Shown here: positions 10,201 through 17,494 of the stretch, one piece after another
Position numbering within the stretch: the first letter of the stretch is position 1
Layout: each line of letters starts with the position of its first letter
NCBI GenBank assembly: GCA_937129385.1
Contig: CAKZNC010000101.1
Span: 1 to 50,223, forward strand
Length of the DNA: 50,223 nucleotides
Direction: 5' to 3'
Source: an uncultured Bacteroidota bacterium
GTDB taxonomy: Bacteria; Bacteroidota; Bacteroidia; Bacteroidales; GCA-2748055
Program-made: the position numbers and the translations under genes
The notes under the pieces: generated by a model
What the model saw: only the letters and a program-made list of their open reading frames with translations
What the model was told of the DNA's origin: nothing
The model's database searches: none

Positions 10201-10366
10201 TGAAAAGCTCAAGAAATTCAAATCCAGGAACATGAAACAGCTTTTAGAAAAGATTGCTGATCAGCCTGTGAAAAAGCAGCGGGACATCCTGGATAAATCA
10301 ATTGAGCAATGGCGTGGGGATGTGGAGCAGATTGACGATATATTGGTTATTGGCCGGAAGTTCTGA
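7205..10366 (+). CDS. Regulator-propeller / Y_Y_Y sensor with SpoIIE-type PP2C phosphatase
   Basis: A 1053-residue membrane sensor. After a signal peptide comes a long series of two-component-regulator propeller repeats (about 30-660), with recurring DxxGNIWIGTxxGG patterns such as YEDRYGNIWIGTWGGGVGRLD. Next is a Y_Y_Y domain (about 670-745, with YQIMLEGIDIDWRPPG). One membrane helix lies around 752-772 (WWFILSCIAALFGLIFTYI), then a coiled coil (VLEDKVRARTAEVVAQKEEL). The cytoplasmic phosphatase has the metal motifs PKDIVSGDFYW, DCTGHGVPGAFMS and LFSDGYADQFGG. The family architecture usually ends in a histidine kinase; here it ends in a Ser/Thr phosphatase. The ligand is unknown. The 3' end overlaps the convergent LOG gene by 20 bp. 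Confidence 0.9.
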   Translation: MRSIQHRKIIRLQRRIIFLFLLSLPAAAIPQQYYFDEYSVSEGLAQSTVYSVIQDREDNFWLGTQAGVSRFDGVSFQNFTAEDGLTEGGVRAVFEDSFGNIWMGHEGGGVTRYNGNRFEILEQTELHIHSTITTIIEDASQSLWITSQESGAAMLTNPEAAIDSIRYEMFVGRRLSDRIFGSLVTPDGSLFFVTDPVVKKFNRDSLVFENLDLNGIPKFFATTSIMEDSRKNFWFGTYHGGLFRYLPELNDTKMYDLIKMGMTSNWVSALYEDRYGNIWIGTWGGGVGRLDPDENFTVFDSRNGMPGSKIWNIMEDEEGNVLFGTNEHGMCAYKGDYFVSWFEDDGLVNPQVFAIEQSSDRSFWLGTNNGISILQPGEKGSSIEAFGKLPGVRVRFICEDQNGSIWIAAEGEGVFTWSKNGNFRFEPMINSNIPLGQITAMEVDGDNNLWIGTLDGLVYYEIDNRKISRLTQVSGLEGSEISAVYPDSKGRIWVGIEGKGVNVIEGSTFTTPDLGITVTPTCFTEDRDGIIWMGTEGRGLIAYSETENKVVKHLTVSNSGLLANLINLLNCDQNNYIYIGTNRGLNKYDQQNDKLFAFTRKSGFVGIETKQNATCLDEQGKVWFGTGLGVTRYDPSLKPRDVIEPLTHITGLMVNYKPYPIEENMKLSYRQNSLIFDYRCITLNPDAVQYQIMLEGIDIDWRPPGTQTQVNYPSLPPKKYTFFVKARNSDGVWNDQPVSLSFQIKPPFYMTWWFILSCIAALFGLIFTYIKVREKALVRENRVLEDKVRARTAEVVAQKEELAQKNKDITDSIRYAKRIQFAILPPRSPFPDTFIMFKPKDIVSGDFYWFTEVEGREYIAVVDCTGHGVPGAFMSIIGHNSLNKIVNQYGILEPGKILSQLNREVVETLHHTSDDGDVYDGMDLSLIAFDRKKMKISYSGAYNSMYLVREGKLNEVKADRQPIGLAGGEEKTFQTQVVEVKKNDMVYLFSDGYADQFGGEKLKKFKSRNMKQLLEKIADQPVKKQRDILDKSIEQWRGDVEQIDDILVIGRKF

Positions 10367-10964
10367 CCCTGCCGATGTTCGCCTCCACGGCCGCATATTT
10401 GATGGCCTGTGGATCCCAGTCCGGTTCATTTTCAATGCGTTCAATCACTTCTGAGGGATGTGATGCCACCTGCCAGATCTTCCCATGCAGCGGTCGCATA
10501 AAGTGTTCATTGATCATCTCCTCGAAATGCTTTAAAAGCGGATCATAAAAGCCTCCTGTGTTGAGGATGACAATGGGTTTGAGAAATTTTCCCAATTGTT
10601 TCAGTGTGATCGCCTCAAGCAACTCTTCAAGGGTCCCCACACCTCCGGGCATGGAAATGATCGCATCAGCTTTCTCCATCATCAGGGATTTCCGTTCATG
10701 CATGGTATCCACTACAACCAGGTCCTTGAGACCCGGGTGGGCCCAGCCCATCTCCTTCATGAATCCCGGGATGATCCCTGTAACATTTCCGTTGCGGTCG
10801 AGCAGTTCGTCGGCCATCACTCCCATGATCCCTACGGAGCCTGCACCATAGGTCATCGAGATATCCTTTTCTGCCAGTATCCCGGCCATCTCTTTGCCGG
10901 CTTCCAGGTAGCGGTCACTGATTCCCGGACTGGAGGCTGCAAATACACATACATTGCTGATCAT
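10347..10964 (-). CDS. LOG-family (TIGR00730 Rossmann fold) nucleoside-monophosphate phosphoribohydrolase
   Basis: The LOG family cleaves nucleoside 5'-monophosphates at the N-glycosidic bond and includes the cytokinin-activating enzymes. The product (205 residues from ATG 10964) has the signature PGGVGTLEE and the upstream MHERKSLM arginine-lysine motif that together form the active site, plus the nucleotide-binding loop YGAGSVGIMG. The frame extends ten codons upstream, but MISNVCVFAASSPG is the usual family start. It lies downstream of trxA behind a terminator, so it is probably transcribed separately. The physiological substrate cannot be told from sequence. Confidence 0.88.
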   Translation of the reverse strand: MISNVCVFAASSPGISDRYLEAGKEMAGILAEKDISMTYGAGSVGIMGVMADELLDRNGNVTGIIPGFMKEMGWAHPGLKDLVVVDTMHERKSLMMEKADAIISMPGGVGTLEELLEAITLKQLGKFLKPIVILNTGGFYDPLLKHFEEMINEHFMRPLHGKIWQVASHPSEVIERIENEPDWDPQAIKYAAVEANIGRVRTSGQ

Positions 10965-10970
10965 AACAGG

Positions 10971-11019
10971 TAAAATAAAACCGCAGGAGTACATCTGGTA
11001 AAAAATGTCACCTGCGGTT
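10971..11019 (-). terminator. Rho-independent terminator after trxA
   Basis: On the minus strand AACCGCAGG (11019-11011) pairs with CCTGCGGTT (10987-10979), a perfect 9-bp stem with a 23-base loop, followed by a T-rich run (TTATTTTA). It lies 24 bases after the trxA stop. The loop is longer than usual. Confidence 0.7.
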
Positions 11020-11042
11020 CAATAAAAATTTTGGCAATTATC

Positions 11043-11360
11043 TTACAACAAAGCATCCAGCTTACTTACGAGTGCACTTTTGGGTACAGCACCCACCTGC
11101 TTGTCAGCAATCTCACCATCTTTAAAATAGAGGATAGTCGGGATATTCCTGATGCCATACTTCTGTGTAACACCGGGATTGTTATCCACATCAAGCTTTG
11201 TAACGATCGCCTTGCCATCGTAGTCTTTTCCGATCTCTTCAACGATGGGACCTACCATTCTGCAGGGACCGCACCATTCTGCCCAGAAATCTACGATTAC
11301 CGGCTTATCTGATTTGAGTACAAGCTCTTCGAAATTGCTGTCTGTTACTTCTAATGCCAT
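11043..11360 (-). CDS. trxA: Thioredoxin
   Basis: A cytoplasmic dithiol oxidoreductase that reduces protein disulfides with electrons from thioredoxin reductase. The 105-residue protein has no signal peptide. It shows the active site DFWAEWCGPC (Cys32-Cys35 in E. coli numbering), the buried Asp region and the cis-proline in NIPTILYFKDG. It sits just downstream of dnaE on the same strand but has its own promoter overlapping the dnaE end and its own terminator. Confidence 0.96.
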   Translation of the reverse strand: MALEVTDSNFEELVLKSDKPVIVDFWAEWCGPCRMVGPIVEEIGKDYDGKAIVTKLDVDNNPGVTQKYGIRNIPTILYFKDGEIADKQVGAVPKSALVSKLDALL

Positions 11361-11400
11361 GATCTTTTATTTATTGAATGAATAATATGCAATTAGAACA

Positions 11401-11432
11401 CAAAAATAGTTGAAAAAGTTTATCACACCAAC
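11401..11432 (-). promoter_or_regulatory. Promoter of trxA
   Basis: Minus-strand TATTTTTG (11408-11401) matches the -7 consensus TAnnTTTG. GTTG (11432-11429), one base off TTTG, lies 20 bp upstream. The -33 element sits inside the last codons of dnaE. The leader would be about 35 bases. Confidence 0.6.
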
Positions 11433-14400
11433 TTGAATTCCAACTCCGGTGTATCATTTAAAAATGCAATGAACTCCTCATTGAGCTCAACCTGACTGTT
11501 TCTGCTGAAAAGGCTCACTTTCACATTGCTTTCTGGGTCGGTCACATTTATCTTCAGGGTCTTTCCATCCGAGGGGACGGTGTATTTTTCAAGTTCTTTG
11601 ATCAGGTGTTCATTGACAAGGGACAGGGGAACCTGGAGATCTACCGCCTTTACCATCTTTTCTTTTACTTCAGACATCAGGCTGATATGCTTCACCTTCA
11701 GGGAGTAGACCACCTTTCCTGGTTCATCTCTCGGGCGCCATTCATTGACCGAGGCCCTGATCAGCAATGCGATCTCAGGATTGAAAAAATGTTTGAATTT
11801 GATATAATCATCACCCCTGAGCCTGACGGTATAGGATTCGGTAAAATCTTCCATCACTGCCATCAGGTAGGGCTTGTTTCTCCACTGATCCACGGTGTCA
11901 CGAATGGTTTTTACTATTCCGCAGAAGGTGAATTCCCTCCCGGAGAGGGCCTTCAGGTCATTCATTTCATGCAGGTTGGTTGAGCAGAATGAATCAATCT
12001 CAGTTCTGAACCTATCCAGCGGATGGGCGGTGAGGTACATCCCGATCAGTTCTTTTTCCCTGTTGATCTTATCCAGCATATGCCATTCATCGATATCCGG
12101 GGGTTCCGGTTTCGAGATGGTACCCTGATTCATCTCCCCGAACAGGTTTTGTTGTGGGGTATTTTTCTCGTATTGGTGTTTGTTGCCGTATTTGATCAGA
12201 CGTTCAATGAACGTAGCATCATTGTCCTCGACCTCGATGAACTGTCGCCGTGCGATCTCTCCAAGAGAGTCGAATGCTCCTGCAATGGCCAGGCTCTCAA
12301 AAGCTTTTCGGTTGATCGACGAGAGGTTGTTTCTTTCAACAAAATCATAAATATCCAGGAAGTGTCCGTTTTGCTTTCGCTCATCGACCATCATTTCGAC
12401 CGCGGATTCTCCAACACCCTTGATGGCACCGAGTCCAAAACGTATGTCCCCGTCCTTGTTCACTGTAAATTTCAGGTTGCTTTCATTTACACACGGACCC
12501 AGCACTGAGATCTCCATCCGCCTGCATTCATCCATGAAAAGCCCGATCTTCTTGATGTCGGTTATGTTACGGCTCAGAACCGCTGCCATGAATTCGGCCG
12601 GGTAATGTGCTTTCAGGTATGCAGTCTGGTAAGAGACATAAGCATAGCAGGTTGAATGGGATTTGTTGAATGCATATTGTGCAAACGCCTCCCAGTCTTT
12701 CCAGATTTTATCGACGGTCTTTTGTTCGTAGCCATTCTGCTTACATCCCTCGGTGAATTTCACCTTCAGCTCGTCCATCATCTTCCGGATCTTCTTTCCC
12801 ATGGCCTTTCTAAGGGAATCCGCTTGTCCGCCGGAGAACCCGGCAAGTTTTCTTGACAGCAACATCACCTGCTCCTGGTAGACAGTGATCCCGTATGTGT
12901 CTTTCAGGTATTCCTCCATCTCAGGCAGGTCATATTGGATCTTTTCCTGGCCGTGTTTTCTCCGGATGAAACTTGGTATATATTCCATCGGTCCGGGTCT
13001 GTAGAGCGCGTTCATGGCGATCAGGTCCTCGAACCGGTTAGGTTTCAGGTCCCTGAGATGCTTCTTCATTCCGGCCGATTCAAACTGGAACAGTCCGGTC
13101 GTATCTCCCCTGGCATACAGTTCAAATGTCAACTGATCATCAAGGGGTATATTTTCAACATCGATCGTTTTCCCGGTTGATTCCCTGATGTTCTCCAGCG
13201 TATCTTTGATAATGGAAAGCGTCTTCAGCCCAAGGAAGTCCATTTTCAGCATGCCCACATCCTCCACATGCTTTCCATCGTACTGGGTCACGAGGAGATT
13301 CGATTCCTTGGAGGTGCAGATCGGGATCTCCTGGGTAAGGTCGTTTCTCCCGATGATGATTCCGCATGCATGCAGTCCGGTTTGGCGAACCGATCCTTCC
13401 AGGGTTTCAGCGAATTTCAGCGTGTTGACGACCAGCTGGTTTTCAGACAGTTTCTCTTTCCTGAGCTCTTCTACCTCCTCAAATGCCTTTTTCAACGAGG
13501 TGCCGGGTCTTTCGGGGACCAGCTTCGCCAACCTGTCGGCCTCCGGCAGTGGAAGCTTTTGGATTCGTGCCACATCCCTGATGGCCATTTTTGCTGCCAT
13601 TGTTCCAAAGGTGATGATGTGGGCCACAACATCATGACCATATTTCTCCACCACCCATTTCAATACCAGGTCGCGACCATCCTCGTCGAAGTCGATATCG
13701 ATATCAGGCATTGAGATCCTGTCGGGATTCAGGAATCGTTCAAACAGGAGGTCATACTTGATCGGGTCAATGTCTGTAATCTTCAGGCAATAAGCGACTG
13801 CAGAACCGGCTGCAGATCCCCTGCCGGGCCCCACAGATACGTTCATCTCCCTGGCCGCAGCAATGAAATCCTGTACGATCAGGAAATATCCCGGGAAGCC
13901 CATTCTCCTTACTGTGTTCAACTCGAAATCAAGCCGTTCTCGCAGCTCATCGGAGATTTCGCCGTACCGCTCTTCAGCCCCCTCATAGGTGATGTGCCTG
14001 AGGTAATCATCTTCGTTTTCAAAATCTTCCGGTATGCGGAAGATCGGCATGATCGGCTTAGAACTCAATTGGTATTCCTCTACCTTTTCAGCGATCTCCA
14101 TGGTGTTCTGAAGGATGTCCGGAATATCACTGAACAGATTCCGCATCTCTTCCTGTGTCTTCAGCCATTCCTGGTGGGTATACCTCATCCGGTTCGGATC
14201 CTCGAGGTCCTTCCCGGTACTCAGGCAGATCAGGTGGTCGTGGGCCCCGGCATCCTCTTCATTGATGAAGTGTACATCATTTGTTGCAATGCACTTGATC
14301 CCGAGCTTTTTACCGAGCTGCAGCAGGGTCTTGTTCACATAAACCTGGTCGTCGAATACCTTCCTGTCCATCTCCGGATCATTGGTCTGATGACGCATCA

Positions 14401-15655
14401 GCTCCAGGTAGAAATCCTCGCCAAACACCTCGCGATACTGAAGGATAATCTTTTCAGCCTCATCAACCGATCGCTTCATGATCGCCTGTGGGATGACACC
14501 TCCCAGGCAGGCAGAGGTGACAATGATGTCCTCGTGGTATTTCTGCAGCAACTCAAAATCGATCCTGGGCTTGTAATAAAAACCTTCGGTCCAGCCCAGC
14601 GAGACAATTTTCACAAGGTTTTTATACCCTTTTTTGGATTTGGCCAGAAGGACCAGGTGATCATTCCCGTCCAGGTTCTTGTCCTCCTTGCTGTGCCTCG
14701 AACGGTTGGCTACATAGGCCTCGACGCCAATGATGGGCTTGATTCCCCGCTTTACCGCTTCGTTGTGGAACTCCTTCACACCAAACATGTTGCCATGGTC
14801 GGTGATGGCGATCGCCCGCATTCCGTCATCCACAGCTTTGCTGATCAGCGCCGGGATATTTGCGGCACCATCCAGTATCGAATACTGGGTGTGTACATGC
14901 AGGTGACAAAAATTGGCATCATCAGCCGCTATTTCCGATTCGATCACAACATCCTCCGCCCGATCTTTCGGATGCTCCTCAGCCACCTGTGTTTCGATGC
15001 GGATGTCGAATGGCTGCATCTTGTCAGGATGGACCTCCAGGAATGCCTTGTGGTCATCCGGATGTATCTTCAGGATATCGGGGGAGATTACCCTTCTCCT
15101 GTACAGTTCAAAAAATGCACGTGCGGTTGCATTCACATCTGCGGATGCATTATGCGCTTCGTCAAAGGATTCCCCGAACAGGATATCATACAACTCTTCC
15201 AGGCGAGGAGCCTTGTATCGGTTACCCCTGCCTGGCAGCTTGCAGAATTCCCGTGTAAGTTCCATGGTGCACACCGACGGAGTCGCAAGCAGTTTGTTTT
15301 CAATTTTGAATCTCAGGAATTCTGCTGCCGTAATCTTCAGGTCAAACTGTACATTGTGACCGATGATAAATGAAGCCTGTTCAATGGCCTCCGCAAATTT
15401 GATGAGCGCCTCTTTTGCAGGGATACCGGTTTCCATGGCCACCTGCGTGGAGATTCCGTGTACCTTCTCTGCTGAATAGGGAATTTCAAAACCATCTGGC
15501 CGGATGATCAGATTCTCCACCTGCAGGACCTTCCCCGTCTTATCGTGTAGCTGCCATGCAATCTGTACCACCCTGGGCCAGTTATCCAGCTGTTCGATCG
15601 GCGCATTGTCGCTAAGTGGCAATCCGGTTGTTTCGGTATCAAAGATCAGGAACAT
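11423..15655 (-). CDS. dnaE: DNA polymerase III subunit alpha with fused N-terminal 3'-5' exonuclease
   Basis: The replicative polymerase, 1410 residues, about 200 longer than exonuclease-free DnaE. Residues 1 to about 190 are a DEDDh exonuclease: FDTETTGLP, IGHNVQFDL and HNASADVNATARAF supply the four acidic residues and the histidine. A linker leads to the PHP domain near residue 250 (CHLHVHTQYSILDG, ITDHGNMFG), whose metal-binding histidines look intact. The palm domain carries the catalytic aspartates in PDIDIDFDEDGRD, followed by fingers and helix-hairpin-helix parts (FGLGAIKGVGESAVE) and an OB-like C-terminal part (FTFCGIVKTIRD). ATG 15655 begins directly at the exonuclease strand. The fusion would put synthesis and proofreading in one chain, unlike the separate DnaQ of E. 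coli. Confidence 0.95.
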   Translation of the reverse strand: MFLIFDTETTGLPLSDNAPIEQLDNWPRVVQIAWQLHDKTGKVLQVENLIIRPDGFEIPYSAEKVHGISTQVAMETGIPAKEALIKFAEAIEQASFIIGHNVQFDLKITAAEFLRFKIENKLLATPSVCTMELTREFCKLPGRGNRYKAPRLEELYDILFGESFDEAHNASADVNATARAFFELYRRRVISPDILKIHPDDHKAFLEVHPDKMQPFDIRIETQVAEEHPKDRAEDVVIESEIAADDANFCHLHVHTQYSILDGAANIPALISKAVDDGMRAIAITDHGNMFGVKEFHNEAVKRGIKPIIGVEAYVANRSRHSKEDKNLDGNDHLVLLAKSKKGYKNLVKIVSLGWTEGFYYKPRIDFELLQKYHEDIIVTSACLGGVIPQAIMKRSVDEAEKIILQYREVFGEDFYLELMRHQTNDPEMDRKVFDDQVYVNKTLLQLGKKLGIKCIATNDVHFINEEDAGAHDHLICLSTGKDLEDPNRMRYTHQEWLKTQEEMRNLFSDIPDILQNTMEIAEKVEEYQLSSKPIMPIFRIPEDFENEDDYLRHITYEGAEERYGEISDELRERLDFELNTVRRMGFPGYFLIVQDFIAAAREMNVSVGPGRGSAAGSAVAYCLKITDIDPIKYDLLFERFLNPDRISMPDIDIDFDEDGRDLVLKWVVEKYGHDVVAHIITFGTMAAKMAIRDVARIQKLPLPEADRLAKLVPERPGTSLKKAFEEVEELRKEKLSENQLVVNTLKFAETLEGSVRQTGLHACGIIIGRNDLTQEIPICTSKESNLLVTQYDGKHVEDVGMLKMDFLGLKTLSIIKDTLENIRESTGKTIDVENIPLDDQLTFELYARGDTTGLFQFESAGMKKHLRDLKPNRFEDLIAMNALYRPGPMEYIPSFIRRKHGQEKIQYDLPEMEEYLKDTYGITVYQEQVMLLSRKLAGFSGGQADSLRKAMGKKIRKMMDELKVKFTEGCKQNGYEQKTVDKIWKDWEAFAQYAFNKSHSTCYAYVSYQTAYLKAHYPAEFMAAVLSRNITDIKKIGLFMDECRRMEISVLGPCVNESNLKFTVNKDGDIRFGLGAIKGVGESAVEMMVDERKQNGHFLDIYDFVERNNLSSINRKAFESLAIAGAFDSLGEIARRQFIEVEDNDATFIERLIKYGNKHQYEKNTPQQNLFGEMNQGTISKPEPPDIDEWHMLDKINREKELIGMYLTAHPLDRFRTEIDSFCSTNLHEMNDLKALSGREFTFCGIVKTIRDTVDQWRNKPYLMAVMEDFTESYTVRLRGDDYIKFKHFFNPEIALLIRASVNEWRPRDEPGKVVYSLKVKHISLMSEVKEKMVKAVDLQVPLSLVNEHLIKELEKYTVPSDGKTLKINVTDPESNVKVSLFSRNSQVELNEEFIAFLNDTPELEFKLV

Positions 15656-15787
15656 AAGGTGAAGACAGTTCTAATTGGTTAATAATCAGCTACGTAATTT
15701 TAGGGGCGCCAGGATTTAAAGTTAGTTCATTTGTGTTTACATCTGCCCCGGTGTTGAAAAGTTTTTATATGAATTTTTTCCGCATTG

Positions 15788-15820
15788 CAGGCCTTTTATT
15801 TTATATGTGGCCTGGTTTTT
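15788..15820 (+). other. Terminator-like hairpin upstream of the small T9SS gene
   Basis: CAGGCC (15788-15793) and GGCCTG (15809-15814) can form a 6-bp stem with a 15-base loop, followed at once by GTTTTT. It ends about 28 bases before the ATG at 15848. It could be an attenuator in the leader or a chance hairpin. The rest of the 192-bp gap upstream of the gene shows no convincing promoter. Confidence 0.3.
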
Positions 15821-15847
15821 GAGGCAATTAATAACAAACCCATTGCT

Positions 15848-16186
15848 ATGAAATACAGGATTACATTTGTACTGGTGGCTATTTTTACTGCATTCACTTT
15901 AAATGCATCGGGAAATCCTTTTAAAGAGGATCCCGGACTGACAGTCTATCCAAACCCTGCCACCGAACAGTTGAATGTAAGATTACAGGCCGATAGTCCC
16001 ATTACCCCCGAGATCAGGATCCTGGACCTCACCGGCAAGGTAGTGATGGAATTTGAAGATCCGTTCTCTCTGTCCGGCCAAAATTTCAGGGCCAGTCTCG
16101 ACATCAGTGAGCTCAGGAATGGAATCTATTTTGTAAAGGTGGTACAGGCAGACAAAGCCTTTACAAAGAAACTGGTAGTCAGGTAA
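15848..16186 (+). CDS. Small secreted protein consisting of a signal peptide and a type A T9SS sorting domain
   Basis: The product has 112 residues. After a signal peptide (MKYRITFVLVAIFTAFTLNA) only about 15 residues precede a type IX secretion sorting domain: LTVYPNPATEQLNVRL, then IRILDLTGKVVMEF, then LRNGIYFVKVVQADKAFTKKLVVR. This matches the Por secretion C-terminal domain end to end, and no separate cargo domain is present. The frame is open upstream to 15785, but ATG 15848 begins at the signal peptide. Its function is unknown: a stand-alone surface adhesin, a decoy or carrier for the machinery, or the remnant of a larger exported protein. Confidence 0.75.
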   Translation: MKYRITFVLVAIFTAFTLNASGNPFKEDPGLTVYPNPATEQLNVRLQADSPITPEIRILDLTGKVVMEFEDPFSLSGQNFRASLDISELRNGIYFVKVVQADKAFTKKLVVR

Positions 16187-16499
16187 CCATGCCATACTTA
16201 GTTGCAATCACATTTTTTTTATTTTCCAGTTTCGATGAGTGTATCATTTTGATAATGCTTCACCCCAACACAATTCGCAGACCAGGCAGGTTTTGATTCT
16301 ACTTACCATATTTTTGTTACGAATTACCAGGTTGCTGTTTGGAGACTGCCACAGGCACTGCTCTAACTGAATTTTTTGCAAAATCCTTACCGGCGGATGC
16401 GTGCTTCTTTTTTCTTTTGTATTCCTTTGTAAATAAGAAGGGAAAAGCTACCTTTGCAGCCACGTTTTTTTAAGGTAGATAAAATTAAATTAAAAGAGA
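16187..16499 (+). other. Intergenic region ahead of rpsP
   Basis: This 313-bp AT-rich stretch holds no credible gene. A lone -7-like TATTTTTG occurs at 16309-16316 without a -33 partner. The rpsP promoter lies near the right end. No tRNA, repeat or strong hairpin was seen. Confidence 0.5.
16426..16456 (+). promoter_or_regulatory. Promoter of rpsP-rimM
   Basis: TTTG (16426-16429), 19 bp, then TACCTTTG (16449-16456): a full match to the Bacteroidota -33/-7 consensus. The leader is about 35-40 AT-rich bases before ATG 16500. Confidence 0.75.
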
Positions 16500-17480
16500 A
16501 TGCCAGCAAAAATCAGATTAGCGCGACGAGGTCGCAAGTTTTCAAAGATCTACACGATTGTAGTTGCTGATGGCAGGGCGCCACGGGATGGTAAGTACAT
16601 CGAAACTCTGGGACAGTATAATCCCAACACAAATCCTGCTACCATTATACTTGACTTTGACAAGTCATTGGAATGGTTACAAAAAGGCGCTCAACCTACA
16701 GATACCTGTAGGGCTATCCTCTCCTACAAAGGAGTGTTGTACAAGAAACACCTGCTTGACGGTGTGAAAAAAGGTGCCTTCGACGAGGCTGAAGCCGAAA
16801 AGAGATTCCAGTCCTGGATGACAGCGAAGGAACAGAAGATCCAGGCCAAGGTTGATAAACTGCAGTCAGACGAAGATTCCGAAAGGAAAGAACGGCTGGA
16901 GGCAGAAGCCAAGGTCAACGAACAGAGAGCATTGGAGATTGAAAAACAGCGTTCAGAATTGTTGAAAGAAGAGGCTGAAGCTTCCAGTGAGGCTGAAGGT
17001 GAAACTGCAGAAGCGCCTGCTGAAGAAGCTGCTGCTGAAGCTAAAGAGGAATCACCCGCTGCTGAAGAGAAACCCGCTGCTGAGGAGAAGCCCGCTGCTG
17101 CTGAAGTGAAGGAGGACAAGCCTTCAGATGAAGCTTCAGAAGATAAAAAAGAGGAAGAGAAGCCCTCCGCTGCTGACGCTAAGGAGGACAAGCCTGCAGC
17201 TGAAGCAAAGGAAGTGAAGGAGGAAGCCAAGGAAGAAAAGCCTGAAGCTGAAGAGAAGAAGGAAGAGAAGTCCGCCTCCGCTGAAGCCAAGGAGGACAAG
17301 CCTGCGGCTGAAGCAAAAGAGGAGAAAAAGGAGGAAGCCAAGGAAGAGAAGCCTGCTGCTGAGGAGAAATCCACCTCCGCTGAAGCTCCGGTCGATAAAA
17401 AAGAGGATGTGAAGGAGGAGACCAAGGAAGAGAAGCCTGAAGCCCCGGCAGATAAAAAAGAAGAAAAAAAGGATAAATAA
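16500..17480 (+). CDS. rpsP: 30S ribosomal protein S16 with a very long Ala/Glu/Lys-rich C-terminal tail
   Basis: Residues 1 to about 85 are a normal S16 (MPAKIRLARRGRKFSKIYTI, VADGRAPRDGKYIETLGQYN, SLEWLQKGAQPTDTCRAILS), a protein of the 30S body needed for assembly. The remaining 240 or so residues are first a coiled-coil-like stretch (about 90-160) and then a low-complexity tail built of imperfect repeats such as AEAKEDKPAAEAKEEKKEE and EEKPAAEEK, ending EEKKDK. Typical S16 has about 80-90 residues. Some Bacteroidota carry an extension, but I know of no role for it. No stop or frameshift separates the tail from S16. rimM follows after 14 bp. Confidence 0.93.
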   Translation: MPAKIRLARRGRKFSKIYTIVVADGRAPRDGKYIETLGQYNPNTNPATIILDFDKSLEWLQKGAQPTDTCRAILSYKGVLYKKHLLDGVKKGAFDEAEAEKRFQSWMTAKEQKIQAKVDKLQSDEDSERKERLEAEAKVNEQRALEIEKQRSELLKEEAEASSEAEGETAEAPAEEAAAEAKEESPAAEEKPAAEEKPAAAEVKEDKPSDEASEDKKEEEKPSAADAKEDKPAAEAKEVKEEAKEEKPEAEEKKEEKSASAEAKEDKPAAEAKEEKKEEAKEEKPAAEEKSTSAEAPVDKKEDVKEETKEEKPEAPADKKEEKKDK

Positions 17481-17494
17481 TTTATATCCACGGC

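Noticed and set aside
10347-10366. Meaningful 20-bp convergent overlap, matching the 20-bp overlap at 30172-30191
   Set aside because: Short convergent overlaps are common in compact genomes, and the two overlap sequences share nothing evident.
13994-15373. 459-codon open frame on the plus strand
   Set aside because: It is wholly antisense to dnaE, whose motifs are unambiguous; the frame is open only because of dnaE codon bias.
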